Positions 8,583-16,852 of a DNA stretch of 50,472 nucleotides are shown here, piece by piece. The stretch is from an uncultured Sphingobium sp. (GTDB taxonomy: Bacteria > Pseudomonadota > Alphaproteobacteria > Sphingomonadales > Sphingomonadaceae): assembly GCA_946885845.1 (NCBI GenBank), contig CAMPHJ010000013.1:1-50472 (forward strand), read 5' to 3'. Both the position numbers and the translations under genes were made by a program. The notes under the pieces are model-generated. The model was not told the DNA's origin and searched no databases. It was given only the letters and a program-made list of their open reading frames with translations. Each line of letters starts with the position of its first letter. The stretch's first letter is position 1.

Positions 8583-9242
8583 ATGCATAGTTATCCTGAG
8601 AAAATTAGGCCTATTTTGCTCGAACTGGACGAGATTCGTCCAATCCATCAACCGGTGATGATCGAAGAGCATTTGGTCCCACTGTTCCTTAAGCATTCTG
8701 GCTATCATACCATCCTTTTCTATCCGATACCGCCGGGCGCGCTCTGCGGGATGCACATCAGCGATTCAGAAACTGGAGTGGCTCGAATTTTCTATCGCCG
8801 GTGTAGCACACACTTCCAAAAGGAATTGGTTGCTAGCTGCCCTGAGTGCCAAGTCTCCAGGGTGACCATGGCGAAGGAGCTGGTCCATGTGCTCGATAGC
8901 GAAGGTGCCAGGACCTCGATCGACATGGCACCTGATATGCTGATCGACCTACTGCTGAAGGGTGCCCTCGCCGAGAACGCTCAGGTGCATGCTGACTCTA
9001 CGGCTGTTTTCTGGGCGATCGAGATGCTCGCCAGGTTCCAGCATAGACTTGTACAAATTGGCGGAGCGCTGGGCCCGACCTCAGCACTACAAAGTGCCCA
9101 ATCTTCTGATAATTGGTCACTATTTGCGGCCGGATATGCCATCCCTTATCCTCTCGCAAAGATTGCCTATAGCGCCAATTTCATGGGACTAGCTAAAAGC
9201 ATGCGGGAAAGCATGGGCATACCGGCCTTTAGCGTCCTCTGA
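8583..9242 (+). CDS. Hypothetical protein with degenerate ImmA/IrrE-like motif
   Basis: The 219-residue protein contains MAKELVHVLDSEG (about 96-108) followed 30-40 residues later by DSTAVFWAIEMLA. ImmA/IrrE metallopeptidases show the same layout, with AHELxH followed by a helix of the form ExxAxxFAxxLL. Here the first zinc ligand would be Lys98 rather than His, giving KExxH instead of HExxH. Active ImmA proteins cleave phage or ICE repressors; with this change peptidase activity is doubtful. Cys86 and Cys89 (CPEC) are also notable. It is an accessory gene near attL, away from the repressor. Family assignment is tentative and the fold should be treated as unproven. Confidence 0.5.
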   Translation: MHSYPEKIRPILLELDEIRPIHQPVMIEEHLVPLFLKHSGYHTILFYPIPPGALCGMHISDSETGVARIFYRRCSTHFQKELVASCPECQVSRVTMAKELVHVLDSEGARTSIDMAPDMLIDLLLKGALAENAQVHADSTAVFWAIEMLARFQHRLVQIGGALGPTSALQSAQSSDNWSLFAAGYAIPYPLAKIAYSANFMGLAKSMRESMGIPAFSVL

Positions 9243-9422
9243 CTAACGGAACAGGGGGGGCGCTAAATAGCCTTCAGCCGCGGAAGCATTTTCCAGGTTA
9301 GTGTCAAAGGCCATTCCCCCAAATCACAGCCCCAAAAACACGGTTTCGCGGGGGTTTTGTCGGCATGGGGGAACAGAAATTCTTCGGAACAGCGGCCGCA
9401 GATCAGACACCCGCGCTGCCCC

Positions 9423-9770
9423 TCAGTTTCTCTTCAGCGCTTCCAATTGATCCTCCAACCGCCAGATGCGATTGGAGTTGAGGCGCGCATTGAGATCGAC
9501 AATCGCGTGGGCGATCTCAGCCGCTTCATCATCAGACAATCTAGAGCACGTTGTTTCCACATAGCCTCTAACATCGTCCGATTTGTCGGTCATCAGCCGC
9601 TCATTGATGGCTTCGAACTCAGCAGCCCGCTCCGGATCGCTTAGCCCGTGGCCGATCAAGGTGTGCATCGCCTCCCATGCATAGTGAAGTCGCTTTTGTA
9701 TCGGCGCTGCGCTGGCCGCCAGGACGGAAACAGCATTGCCAAGCTTCTCCCGCTCATAATCTTCGGACAT
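9423..9770 (-). CDS. Hypothetical protein coupled to YfbU gene
   Basis: The 115-residue, largely helical and acidic protein (MSEDYEREKLGNAVSVLAAS...) has no family I recognise. ATG 9770 is preceded by GAGGGG at good spacing. In-frame alternatives are ATG 9776 and a TTG at 9785 that would overlap the YfbU stop as TTGA. It is the second gene of a two-gene operon with the YfbU-domain gene and probably functions with it. The 180 bases downstream (9243-9422) hold no gene I can support. Confidence 0.68.
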   Translation of the reverse strand: MSEDYEREKLGNAVSVLAASAAPIQKRLHYAWEAMHTLIGHGLSDPERAAEFEAINERLMTDKSDDVRGYVETTCSRLSDDEAAEIAHAIVDLNARLNSNRIWRLEDQLEALKRN

Positions 9771-9781
9771 GCCCATACCCC

Positions 9782-10297
9782 TCAATTACAAAGATCGCGC
9801 AGAGCTTCAAACGAGAGCGGCGCCGCCCGTCCAGCCTCAACATAGCCATAGAATTTCTCATACACCTGGCGATAACGCGGGAGAGAAGCTTGCGAGTGAC
9901 TATTGAGATTCACTCCTTTCCGACTGCTGCTAAATTCGTCGAGATCCTGAATCATGGTTTGCGCGACACCAAAGTGAGGATCATGGTTCGCATCGAAGCC
10001 ACCAAACGCGTTCCAATGCCAGGCCTTTGCTTCCTCGGCCTCGGCACCGCTCAGCTTCTCAATCGAACTTTCGATGATGCCCCACATCCAAAGGATGTCA
10101 GTGGTTTCCCGAACCACGTCGTCAGACGGCGCGTGACTTTCGAAAATACCCGGATACTTGCGCGCGATAGCCCATCCGTCGTTGTTGATCGCGAGCGACT
10201 TAACCAGTGTCGGGTTAATCTCACGATCTAATTTAAGCGCTTCCATCACTTCCGCCAGCATCACCACAATCAGGCGTTCCCCGTCAGACATTTCCAT
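9782..10297 (-). CDS. YfbU family protein
   Basis: The 171-residue protein begins MEMSDGERLIVVMLAEVMEAL and carries the YfbU pattern: NNDGWAIARKYPGIF, VVRETTDILWMWGIIESSI, GFDANHDPHFGVAQTMIQDL, and LPRYRQVYEKF. YfbU of E. coli has been linked to cell death, but the molecular activity of the family is not established. It heads a two-gene unit inside the attL accessory region, a typical place for genes that protect the lysogen. That role is inference from location. Confidence 0.85.
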   Translation of the reverse strand: MEMSDGERLIVVMLAEVMEALKLDREINPTLVKSLAINNDGWAIARKYPGIFESHAPSDDVVRETTDILWMWGIIESSIEKLSGAEAEEAKAWHWNAFGGFDANHDPHFGVAQTMIQDLDEFSSSRKGVNLNSHSQASLPRYRQVYEKFYGYVEAGRAAPLSFEALRDLCN

Positions 10298-10520
10298 CGA
10301 TTTACCTCCCTCAACTCGAAGGCCATGTTGGGGGTGAATGGTTGTTATTCAAGCGAAATAAAAATGACGGGCGAGACCGATGGTCCAAGCTCTGTGATGT
10401 CAACACAAGGCATACGGCGCGAAGCGGCAGAAATCAGCCGTTTTCGTTTTCGACGGCGCGCCCAAAACCCGTGAACGAATCATGAAAAGCGGCGAGTTTC
10501 ACCGGAATGGCACCGGAGAG

Positions 10521-10552
10521 GAAAACGCGGGACAGCCTGCCCGCGCAGTTTT
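10521..10552. terminator. Bidirectional terminator-like hairpin in a gene-free gap
   Basis: CGCGGG (10526-10531) pairs with CCCGCG (10540-10545). AAAA precedes the stem on the left and CAGTTTT follows on the right, so it could terminate on either strand. It lies in the 410-base gap 10298-10707, in which I see no convincing gene; the gap also holds the leader of the gene at 10708. Confidence 0.5.
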
Positions 10553-10707
10553 CCCCTGCAGTGCGACCCAAACTTGCCCCGCTACCTGATGGAGGCCGTT
10601 TTTTTCTGTGTGAAGAAGCGAATTCCATTGCCGATTATAGACGGTTAACCCCTTCTGTGCTCTGTCGACGTGGGGTCGCATCCAAGGGATGTTCAATAGG
10701 GGGTTAC

Positions 10708-11334
10708 ATGATTCGTGCACTGATCTGCGCGGCCGCTTTGGTCGCGCCAACTGTCGCTTATGCCCAAGCACCGGTAACTATCGCTCCTGCAGTCGATGGC
10801 AATGTCCTGCGTGCAGGTGCCAAGGTTCCCGTGCGGACACTGGTTGATCTGACCACTAAGAAGAAGGCGGTGAAATCCGGCGATCGCGTCAATATCGAAA
10901 CAGCTGAAGCGGTCATGATCGGGAACAATATCGTCATCCCGGCAGGCACTCCAGGCATGGCCGAGATCACCAGCGTTCGGAATAAGGGGATGTGGGGCAA
11001 GTCCGGGTTTATCGAAGGCCGCGTGCTCTACCTACGCTTGGCAGGTCGCCAAGTTCGCCTCACCGGCACGTTCAACGACAAGGGCGTGACGGGCACCGCA
11101 GGGGTTGTAGGCGCGATTGCATTCGTGCCTATCGCTGGTTTCTTCACGACTGGTACGAGCGCATCGATCCCGCTGGGTTCGATCATTCCGGCATTTCTAG
11201 ATGAAGATCTGCCGTTCACCGTGGCGGCAGCGCCTGCCATCTCTCCTATTGAGGCCACGCCCGCGCCAAATCCTGTCGCGGCCGCCAAACCGGTGGCAAT
11301 GGTTGACCCCTCGCTCGAAATCCACTCAAAGTAA
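10708..11334 (+). CDS. Secreted hypothetical protein
   Basis: The 208-residue protein starts with a clear Sec signal peptide (MIRALICAAALVAPTVAYA, cleavage after AYA). A small beta-rich domain follows, with residues such as VKSGDRVNIETAEAVMIGNN, IPAGTPGMAEITSV and GRQVRLTGTF. It has a hydrophobic glycine-rich stretch near 125-155 and a Pro/Ala tail. GGGGG sits a few bases before ATG 10708. A strong terminator follows, so it is a single-gene unit. It resembles periplasmic proteins found on many sphingomonad chromosomes. Function is unknown. Confidence 0.75.
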   Translation: MIRALICAAALVAPTVAYAQAPVTIAPAVDGNVLRAGAKVPVRTLVDLTTKKKAVKSGDRVNIETAEAVMIGNNIVIPAGTPGMAEITSVRNKGMWGKSGFIEGRVLYLRLAGRQVRLTGTFNDKGVTGTAGVVGAIAFVPIAGFFTTGTSASIPLGSIIPAFLDEDLPFTVAAAPAISPIEATPAPNPVAAAKPVAMVDPSLEIHSK

Positions 11335-11358
11335 TTTTTGAAAAACAGCACGTCGATC

Positions 11359-11386
11359 GGCCCCGTTCGAAAGGATGGGGCCTTTT
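11359..11386 (+). terminator. Rho-independent terminator
   Basis: GGCCCC (11359-11364) pairs with GGGGCC (11377-11382) and is followed directly by TTTT, 22 bases after the stop of the secreted-protein gene. Confidence 0.8.
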
Positions 11387-11476
11387 CTCTTTCACGGACA
11401 TTCGCAGTCCGCCGTCGCGAGCGGGCGAGTGGTCAGTTAAGCGGTCTGCTGTTCCGGCGACGGTGATGGATGCGGC

Positions 11477-11674
11477 TCAACTGCCAGCCTGGGTATTCAC
11501 GGGGGGTGCCAGGGGATTGGGGTCTGTGTCCTTCCCCTTTTGCACACGCTCGACAGCCTCATCATGTTTCGGGTTCTCGTTGCCACCTGGCGAACCGCGT
11601 TCGGGCGGTGGAATGTCGTCGCTGCCTTCTGCTGGCTCTTGGGTGGACTCTCCACGTTTTCCGTTATTCTGCAT
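11477..11674 (-). CDS. Small hydrophilic protein, probably disordered
   Basis: The 65-residue protein (MQNNGKRGESTQEPAEGSDD...) is rich in Pro, Gly, Glu, Asn and Lys with almost no hydrophobic residues, so it is likely unstructured. A strong GGAGG lies 6 bases before its ATG, the best evidence that it is translated. It follows the SRAP gene on the same strand after 54 bases. No function can be assigned. Confidence 0.6.
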   Translation of the reverse strand: MQNNGKRGESTQEPAEGSDDIPPPERGSPGGNENPKHDEAVERVQKGKDTDPNPLAPPVNTQAGS

Positions 11675-11728
11675 GGTAACCTCCGGTAAGTCGATGAGGG
11701 AACGTCCCGGACTGGCGATTGTGTCCGC

Positions 11729-12385
11729 TCAGAGTAGCGCCCGATCGACACTGCCGGACGCCTTTCGCTGGAACCATGGCATCGACGTACGCTCAACGAT
11801 CAGCCGCTCGCCGGGATATGGCTGATCGAACTGATATAGCTCCTCCAGCGGCGCATGGAGCCACGTGTCCCAATCTTCCGGGTCGAGTATCACCGGCGAT
11901 CGATCGTGAATGTCGATCAGCTCAGGCGCGTTGTCGGTCATCACGCCGGTGTAGACGTCGCCCCATTCGACGGAATGTGACCACAACCCCGCCCAGGCAA
12001 AGATCGGCTGATCCTTCACCGACAACCAGGTCTCAGTCATTCGCCCCGGCTCGCCCACCGCTTCGGCATAGCGCGCCGTCGGGATCAGGCAGCGGTGCTT
12101 CGGATCAACTGCGGTCCATTTCCAGAAGAATGTGTCGAGCTTGTCGAACCGGGCATTGTTGACCGGCTTGGGCTTCAGGGGCAGACCCGTCTTCTTGCTC
12201 TTCTGCACCAGCGGAAAGCCCCATGTCATCTGCTCCAGCACCCGTTCACCATTTTCGAGGCGGATCACTGTCCCAGGCTGGGCCGGGTGGACCAGCAGCG
12301 GCCCCTCATTGAACCGTGCTCCCCGCTTGGCCTTGAACAGGTTCAGCACCTTATGCGTGTCGCCCCGTTCCGCCCGATTGCACAT
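11729..12385 (-). CDS. SRAP domain protein (YedK/HMCES family)
   Basis: The 218-residue protein has the hallmarks of SOS-response-associated peptidases. Cys2 follows the initiator Met and becomes N-terminal, forming the thiazolidine cross-link to abasic sites. NNARFD lies near residues 76-81, CLIPTARYAEAV near 99-110, and IHDRSPVIL near 159-167 with the conserved His. YedK and HMCES shield abasic sites in single-stranded DNA. Length is normal. It is divergent from the 12470 gene and lies next to the end of the late operon. Confidence 0.92.
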   Translation of the reverse strand: MCNRAERGDTHKVLNLFKAKRGARFNEGPLLVHPAQPGTVIRLENGERVLEQMTWGFPLVQKSKKTGLPLKPKPVNNARFDKLDTFFWKWTAVDPKHRCLIPTARYAEAVGEPGRMTETWLSVKDQPIFAWAGLWSHSVEWGDVYTGVMTDNAPELIDIHDRSPVILDPEDWDTWLHAPLEELYQFDQPYPGERLIVERTSMPWFQRKASGSVDRALL

Positions 12386-12469
12386 GCATGGAAGGTGAGA
12401 TGCGGCAGGGCGAGAGTCAAGCTAGCGGCGGGCCTTGACCGAATCGAGAACAATTCGCGAACATGGGGC

Positions 12470-12727
12470 ATGGACGACATCCTCATTCGCACCTTCGCCA
12501 AAGAGCGCGGCCTGACCTTCCGTTGGCGCACATGGATGGAAGCCGACCGCGCCTATGCCGATATCGAAGTCAGGGACGGCGAAACGATCCTCTACACCGC
12601 CCGCAACAACTGTCTGTCCGATGAGCAGCATGTCCTTGATAACCTGATGCGCTGGGCGATCGAGCATATTGCCCACAAGCCACGCTATGTGATTTCAGGG
12701 TGGAAGCATTCAGCTCCTAAGGACTAG
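12470..12727 (+). CDS. Small hypothetical phage protein
   Basis: The 85-residue protein (MDDILIRTFAKERGLTFRWR...) is mixed alpha/beta and contains no family signature I recognise. It starts at ATG 12470, 84 bases from the divergent SRAP gene, and its stop abuts the stop of the last late-operon gene (12728) with no spacing, so the two transcripts converge. High third-position GC supports coding. Confidence 0.62.
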   Translation: MDDILIRTFAKERGLTFRWRTWMEADRAYADIEVRDGETILYTARNNCLSDEQHVLDNLMRWAIEHIAHKPRYVISGWKHSAPKD

Positions 12728-12940
12728 CTACGAACGGGATGCCGCAATCAACTTCGCCTGCAACCGCGCATGGCCTTCATCATTGTCCGCCTGAATGTCG
12801 GCAAGCGCCTCTTTGGCGTGGGCCTGATCATCGGCGCTGAGTGTGGCAATGGCTGCCTCATAGAGCGCGATGAACTCCGGTGCGCGGGCGACTATCGGGC
12901 CGACGATCTGGAGCAGATTGAGGGCAGTCGTGATGTTCAT
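12728..12940 (-). CDS. Small phage protein at end of late operon
   Basis: The 70-residue protein (MNITTALNLLQIVGPIVARAPEF...) has a hydrophobic first third and a charged helical remainder. Short proteins of this type are common in the lysis region of alphaproteobacterial phages, but I cannot assign a function. It follows the lipoprotein gene after one base and is the last gene of the leftward operon. Confidence 0.65.
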   Translation of the reverse strand: MNITTALNLLQIVGPIVARAPEFIALYEAAIATLSADDQAHAKEALADIQADNDEGHARLQAKLIAASRS

Positions 12941-12941
12941 G

Positions 12942-13304
12942 TCAGGCTCCAGTCTTGCCAGTGAGGGTGAGAAGGTCGGCGACGGCAGCGCGTGCCGTCA
13001 TCAGGGCCGCCGCATAGTTGGTGGCGTTGCCCGCTCGATAAGCCTGCCTGACGACGCCCAGCGCGGCATATGCCTTGGCATCCAGGGCGGCGATGCGGGT
13101 AGCGGTGGCACCCCGGATCAACCCAGCGTCAACGCCCGTCTCGATCGCGATCCGCGCGGCTTTGTACGCAAGCTCGGCAGCAAGTGCGCCTTGCTCATCC
13201 AGTACCGTCTTGTTGGCCACAGCGGCGGGCGCAGGCGGGATGGTGTCGAGAGGTGCGCAGGCGGGAAGGGCGCAGAGAAGCGCGAGAGTGAAAAGGCGTT
13301 TCAT
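12942..13304 (-). CDS. Phage lipoprotein, candidate outer-membrane lysis protein
   Basis: The 120-residue protein starts MKRLFTLALLCALPACAPLD, a lipoprotein signal peptide with lipobox LPAC (Cys16). The mature part is alanine-rich and helical, with a Pro-rich segment right after the lipobox. Its place directly downstream of the endolysin is where spanin genes usually sit, so an o-spanin-like role is possible. No partner i-spanin is obvious, and this remains inference from position and anchor. Confidence 0.68.
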   Translation of the reverse strand: MKRLFTLALLCALPACAPLDTIPPAPAAVANKTVLDEQGALAAELAYKAARIAIETGVDAGLIRGATATRIAALDAKAYAALGVVRQAYRAGNATNYAAALMTARAAVADLLTLTGKTGA

Positions 13305-13337
13305 GCCAAGGTCTCCTGATGTCTCGGTGAAGGAAGG

Positions 13338-14024
13338 TCAGGCTGCGCGACGGCGCGCATAAGCGGCAGCAAGGCGCTCATCGTATCGATTGGTGCGATA
13401 AGCAGTGCCATTGTAACCGCGGGCGAATGCCGCCCAGTCGCCTCTCTGGAGAGCGCCCTTCAGCCCGCTCCCGTCGACGAAGTGCACGAACGCTTCCAGC
13501 TGATCGCCTTCGGTCTGCGCCTGCCGCCAGGCGAACGACCAGGGGTCAGGCGCGCCGCACGCAGCATAATTCTCGCCAAGGATCTGGAACGCGCCATAGC
13601 TGGCCGACGCAAAGCCCGCATCCACGTCCAGCGCGACAGCATCGACCAGCTGCTGCCAGCGTGCAGCCTGCCCTCGCGGATAGAGGGTCCGGTCCCATGC
13701 GCGAGACGACAGGTGCGGGTGACTTTTGTCGAACCGATGCCCGGTCGAGCGGCTGAAGCGGTGAGGCTCAAACAGGATTGTCGGCCGACCATCCACAAAG
13801 GCATCGCCCGAACTTTCCACCTCATACACGGCCCAGATCTTCGCCGGTTCAACCGCCAGCATGGTTGCGCCCTGCTCTATATCGGCCGTAGTGACGGGAT
13901 AGTCCGGCCCGCCCGACAGGCAGGCGATGATTGCGCCCTTGGTCTTCGGTCCGATGATGCCATCGATCGCACCGGCATAATAGCCGAGCGTCGCCAGTCG
14001 CCGCTGAAGCGCAGCCTGATCCAT
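13338..14024 (-). CDS. Endolysin: PG-binding domain plus N-acetylmuramidase
   Basis: The 228-residue protein has an N-terminal peptidoglycan-binding domain (about 3-38, LQRRLATLGYYAGAIDGIIG) and an N-acetylmuramidase domain of the DUF3380/PF11860 type (about 48-225). IWAVYEVESSGDAF (64-76) probably holds the catalytic Glu, and SYGAFQILGENY is also characteristic. It would cut the glycan backbone at lysis. There is no signal peptide, so export would need a holin; two small membrane proteins are encoded just upstream. Confidence 0.9.
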   Translation of the reverse strand: MDQAALQRRLATLGYYAGAIDGIIGPKTKGAIIACLSGGPDYPVTTADIEQGATMLAVEPAKIWAVYEVESSGDAFVDGRPTILFEPHRFSRSTGHRFDKSHPHLSSRAWDRTLYPRGQAARWQQLVDAVALDVDAGFASASYGAFQILGENYAACGAPDPWSFAWRQAQTEGDQLEAFVHFVDGSGLKGALQRGDWAAFARGYNGTAYRTNRYDERLAAAYARRRAA

Positions 14025-14095
14025 CTCATTCTCCCATGAAAAAGGTCGCCCGAGAGCGCCCTGTTACCGTTCAGCCCTTGCGGGATTTACCGTCG

Positions 14096-14515
14096 TCAGT
14101 GCTGCGCTGGCGGCTCCCTGTCCCCGCCACCGATCAGCGTCTCACCAAAGGCGCGCATCGCCGCCTTGATGCGCCCGGCTACGAAGCCCTTGACCATGCC
14201 GATGATGCTCGCGCCGATCGCCGCTATGCCGATGCCCGTTATCCCGGCCGCCAGCATGTCCAGCTGATGCGCCTGCACCCAAAGGACGGTGACCAGCAGG
14301 CATAGCGCGGTGATGGACAGATCCAGCGCCCATTGCGCCTTGCCCTTGGCTTGGAGGCCGATGACCACGCGCGTGATGATGACGGCGCAGATGCAGACCA
14401 CCATCGGGCCTGCGGGGAAGGGATAGCCTGCCAGCCACCAGACAACGGGCTGCTGCGAAAAAAGTGTGCCGGTCACGGCTGCCGAAGCCCCCCATATCAG
14501 TCTCACCGGAGACAT
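14096..14515 (-). CDS. Small membrane protein, holin candidate
   Basis: The 139-residue protein (start MSPVRLIWGASAAVTGTLFS) has about four hydrophobic segments and a short charged tail containing GGGDREPPAQH. Position immediately before the endolysin and size suggest a holin. The start at 14515 lies 13 bases inside the end of the preceding membrane-protein gene, so the two are translationally coupled. I do not recognise a specific holin family. Confidence 0.65.
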   Translation of the reverse strand: MSPVRLIWGASAAVTGTLFSQQPVVWWLAGYPFPAGPMVVCICAVIITRVVIGLQAKGKAQWALDLSITALCLLVTVLWVQAHQLDMLAAGITGIGIAAIGASIIGMVKGFVAGRIKAAMRAFGETLIGGGDREPPAQH

Positions 14516-15054
14516 ACTGCTGCCAAAGCGGCGATGAAGCTCAGCACGATGATCGCGCCAGAGCGCGCCAGCACCGGCCAGCGCGACCACATGTCGACGG
14601 GCAATGGAGCCTTCCGCAACTGATGCTCAATCCCCGGTTCCCCCAAAATGACCATGGCCATCCACAGGAACCCGCAGCCAACGCCGATCGGATCAAGCCA
14701 TCGCTTCGCCATCAACACCCGCGCGGTGGTGGAAGGATCCGACGGGTTCCAGCCCCAAAGCTCCATCGCCGATGCCCCGCAGCGGATTGTCAGCCCGATT
14801 GCCGCCAGCACAGTGATGGCCCGAAACAATGTGACCGGGTCCAGCGGATGATCATGAAAGCGCTGCCCCCAGATCCTGTTCATCTGCTTGCCCACCATCA
14901 TGGCGCCAAGGAATGTCGCGGCAGTCATGATGAACAGGTTGAAGAGGAACAGCGACGGATCCTCGTTGAAGCTGGGCGGTGCGAAGGTCGCGGGGCCTTG
15001 CGCCACCGACTGTGCCGCGGTGCTCGCGGCTGACATGATGATGGTGCTGATCAT
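14503..15054 (-). CDS. Four-helix membrane protein, lysis-region
   Basis: The 183-residue protein starts MISTIIMSAASTAAQSVAQG and has about four membrane segments (near 38-55, 76-96, 122-140 and 160-180). Its ATG overlaps the fibre gene stop as ATGA. It sits between tail fibre and holin candidate and may be a second holin, an antiholin or a lysogenic membrane protein. No family is recognised. Confidence 0.62.
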   Translation of the reverse strand: MISTIIMSAASTAAQSVAQGPATFAPPSFNEDPSLFLFNLFIMTAATFLGAMMVGKQMNRIWGQRFHDHPLDPVTLFRAITVLAAIGLTIRCGASAMELWGWNPSDPSTTARVLMAKRWLDPIGVGCGFLWMAMVILGEPGIEHQLRKAPLPVDMWSRWPVLARSGAIIVLSFIAALAAVCLR

Positions 15055-16340
15055 GCCGCCTCCAGCCTTGCTAGGCGGTCCGCAAGATCCGCGATTAGCG
15101 CATCCTTGCGCGCCAGCTCGCGCCGCTGCCATGCCGCTTCCATGGCTTGGCATTCGTCATAGCGCAGGCCCCAGCGGTCGCCTGCCTCCAGCGTGACGCG
15201 GGTCTCGCCCGTGTCGACCATCTCAGGCACTTCAAAGTCCTGCATGATCGGCCGCATGATGGGTTGACCACCGGGACCTAGGACGCCGGTCGGCTCTTCG
15301 CCCACCTGTCGCGCTTCGAAGCGGATGCGTTCTTTGCGGATCGGCTCAAGCTCTTCCTCCCATTCGTCGTAACAGAGGAGGCCGATTGCCTGCGCGTCCA
15401 GATCGTGGGCAGCGAAGGCGTCACGGACTCGCTGCGCGATCAATCCAATATGCCAACGCGCGCCCTCGCCCTTTTCCTCAACCGCGTCCTTAAACTTGAA
15501 CCGGATCCATTCGACATCGCCCCATGCGTCCAGCCACTCGTCCGGGACAGGCAACGTCTCCGTTTTGGCCCGCGCATCCGACGTGTTGATGGCACCGGAT
15601 ACGACGTAAGCCAGCTTATATCGAAGCGCGGGCGTTCCTAGATCGGACGTGTTGTCGGACCCAGGGCGGATCTGGTTGTTGTTGACGCGAAAATGCTCCA
15701 CCTCACCGGGTCCGACAAAGCGCAGGGTATTTGCGCCGCCGCCCGTGCCCCCGAAGCGGACTTGGGCACCCAGGACGTTATCCGCCTTGAGGATAGCAAC
15801 GGCCCCCGTCGGTGTCGTTACCGCGACGCCGCTATCGCCATCGCTGGCAACTGCCGCGTGTATCCTGCCTTGATTGGGGTTCGTCGTCCCGACGCCCAAG
15901 TCGCCATTGCTATTGAACCTCGCGCGCTCGCCGTTGCTGACGATGAAGCGTAAGTAATTGTCGGCGTGGTTATACTGAATATAACCTACGTTTTCGGCGT
16001 CAGTATCGCCAAAATTAAGAGTACTTGCGCTGGCATTACCGGCGATGATGGAGACGTTGGCAAAAGCCGAGGAACCCGAAGTGCGGCCAAATATCGCCGA
16101 GGTTCCCGCCGAAATAGACGGCAATGACGAACCTTCTGCGACATGCAGTCGCGCGCTTGGCGAAGTCGTCCCGATCCCGATCCTGCCGCTGCCGTCGTAA
16201 CTGATCCCGGCGATCGAGGTTATCAGCGCGGCGAGCTGGGTGGCTGTGAAGTTGACGCCGCCAGCGCCGCGCATGGCGAGGAATATATCCGCCGCCTGCG
16301 GTGCGCTGTCCGGAAAGTCCTGCCAGAGCGTATCAGCCAT
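15051..16340 (-). CDS. Tail fibre/spike with C-terminal S74 intramolecular chaperone
   Basis: The 429-residue protein starts MADTLWQDFPDSAPQAADIF and contains repeated strand motifs of trimeric fibres (GRIGIGTTSPSARLHV; GDLGVGTTNPNQGRIH). It ends with a Peptidase_S74 chaperone domain (about 265-429, beginning SDARAKTE, with HIGLIAQRV) and a coiled-coil tail. These domains template trimer folding and then release themselves by a Ser/Lys reaction. The ATG overlaps the previous stop as TAATG. It is probably the receptor-binding fibre. Confidence 0.9.
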   Translation of the reverse strand: MADTLWQDFPDSAPQAADIFLAMRGAGGVNFTATQLAALITSIAGISYDGSGRIGIGTTSPSARLHVAEGSSLPSISAGTSAIFGRTSGSSAFANVSIIAGNASASTLNFGDTDAENVGYIQYNHADNYLRFIVSNGERARFNSNGDLGVGTTNPNQGRIHAAVASDGDSGVAVTTPTGAVAILKADNVLGAQVRFGGTGGGANTLRFVGPGEVEHFRVNNNQIRPGSDNTSDLGTPALRYKLAYVVSGAINTSDARAKTETLPVPDEWLDAWGDVEWIRFKFKDAVEEKGEGARWHIGLIAQRVRDAFAAHDLDAQAIGLLCYDEWEEELEPIRKERIRFEARQVGEEPTGVLGPGGQPIMRPIMQDFEVPEMVDTGETRVTLEAGDRWGLRYDECQAMEAAWQRRELARKDALIADLADRLARLEAA

Positions 16341-16852
16341 TATGCGACCTCCCAATCAATAGCAGCCGCCGCAGCGATGCCCGGAATATCCTCTGCCGCA
16401 TCCACGGCGCGCTTGGCGCAGATGCGCTTCGCCTCGATCATGGCGGCGAGCGGCGCGAGGGCATTGACCTGTGCCAGTATCTCGTCGCGCACCTGGGCGA
16501 CCGGCACCGCGCGCATCGTCGCCTCTGCGATCATGAAGGGGTAGAGTACGGGATGGGCGGTCTCGTCGCCTTCAACCCACCGGCGCGCCTCATCTTCCTT
16601 GCGCTGGTAGGTCTGGGCCTGGCCGGGGACGTCGGTGATGTATTTGGACCGCTCTTCACCGGCCGCCACATCGATGCGCGCGTGGTAGAAAGCGCGGACC
16701 TTGGCGAGGTCGATCGGGAACGAAAACACCGCCTCAGGCGGAAGCTCATAGCCCACTTCATCTTGCCCCGTGTTGGAGATGATCGAAGGATAGTCGGGCA
16801 CATTGAGCACGCGGTGCAGCATGCCGCCCCGATAAAACGCAGCTGCTATCAT
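16340..16852 (-). CDS. Tail fibre-associated protein, assembly chaperone-like
   Basis: The 170-residue protein (MIAAAFYRGGMLHRVLNVPD...) has YITDVPGQAQTYQRKEDEARRW in the middle and a helical Ala-rich end. This pattern is common in tail-fibre assembly proteins lying next to fibre genes. The start overlaps the tail-tip gene stop as ATGA and its stop overlaps the fibre start, so all three are coupled. Exact family not certain. Confidence 0.65.
   Translation of the reverse strand: MIAAAFYRGGMLHRVLNVPDYPSIISNTGQDEVGYELPPEAVFSFPIDLAKVRAFYHARIDVAAGEERSKYITDVPGQAQTYQRKEDEARRWVEGDETAHPVLYPFMIAEATMRAVPVAQVRDEILAQVNALAPLAAMIEAKRICAKRAVDAAEDIPGIAAAAAIDWEVA

Noticed and set aside
10434..10628. 64-residue leftward frame in the 10298-10707 gap
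   Set aside because: It spans the bidirectional terminator hairpin, has no ribosome-binding site and no protein-like pattern.
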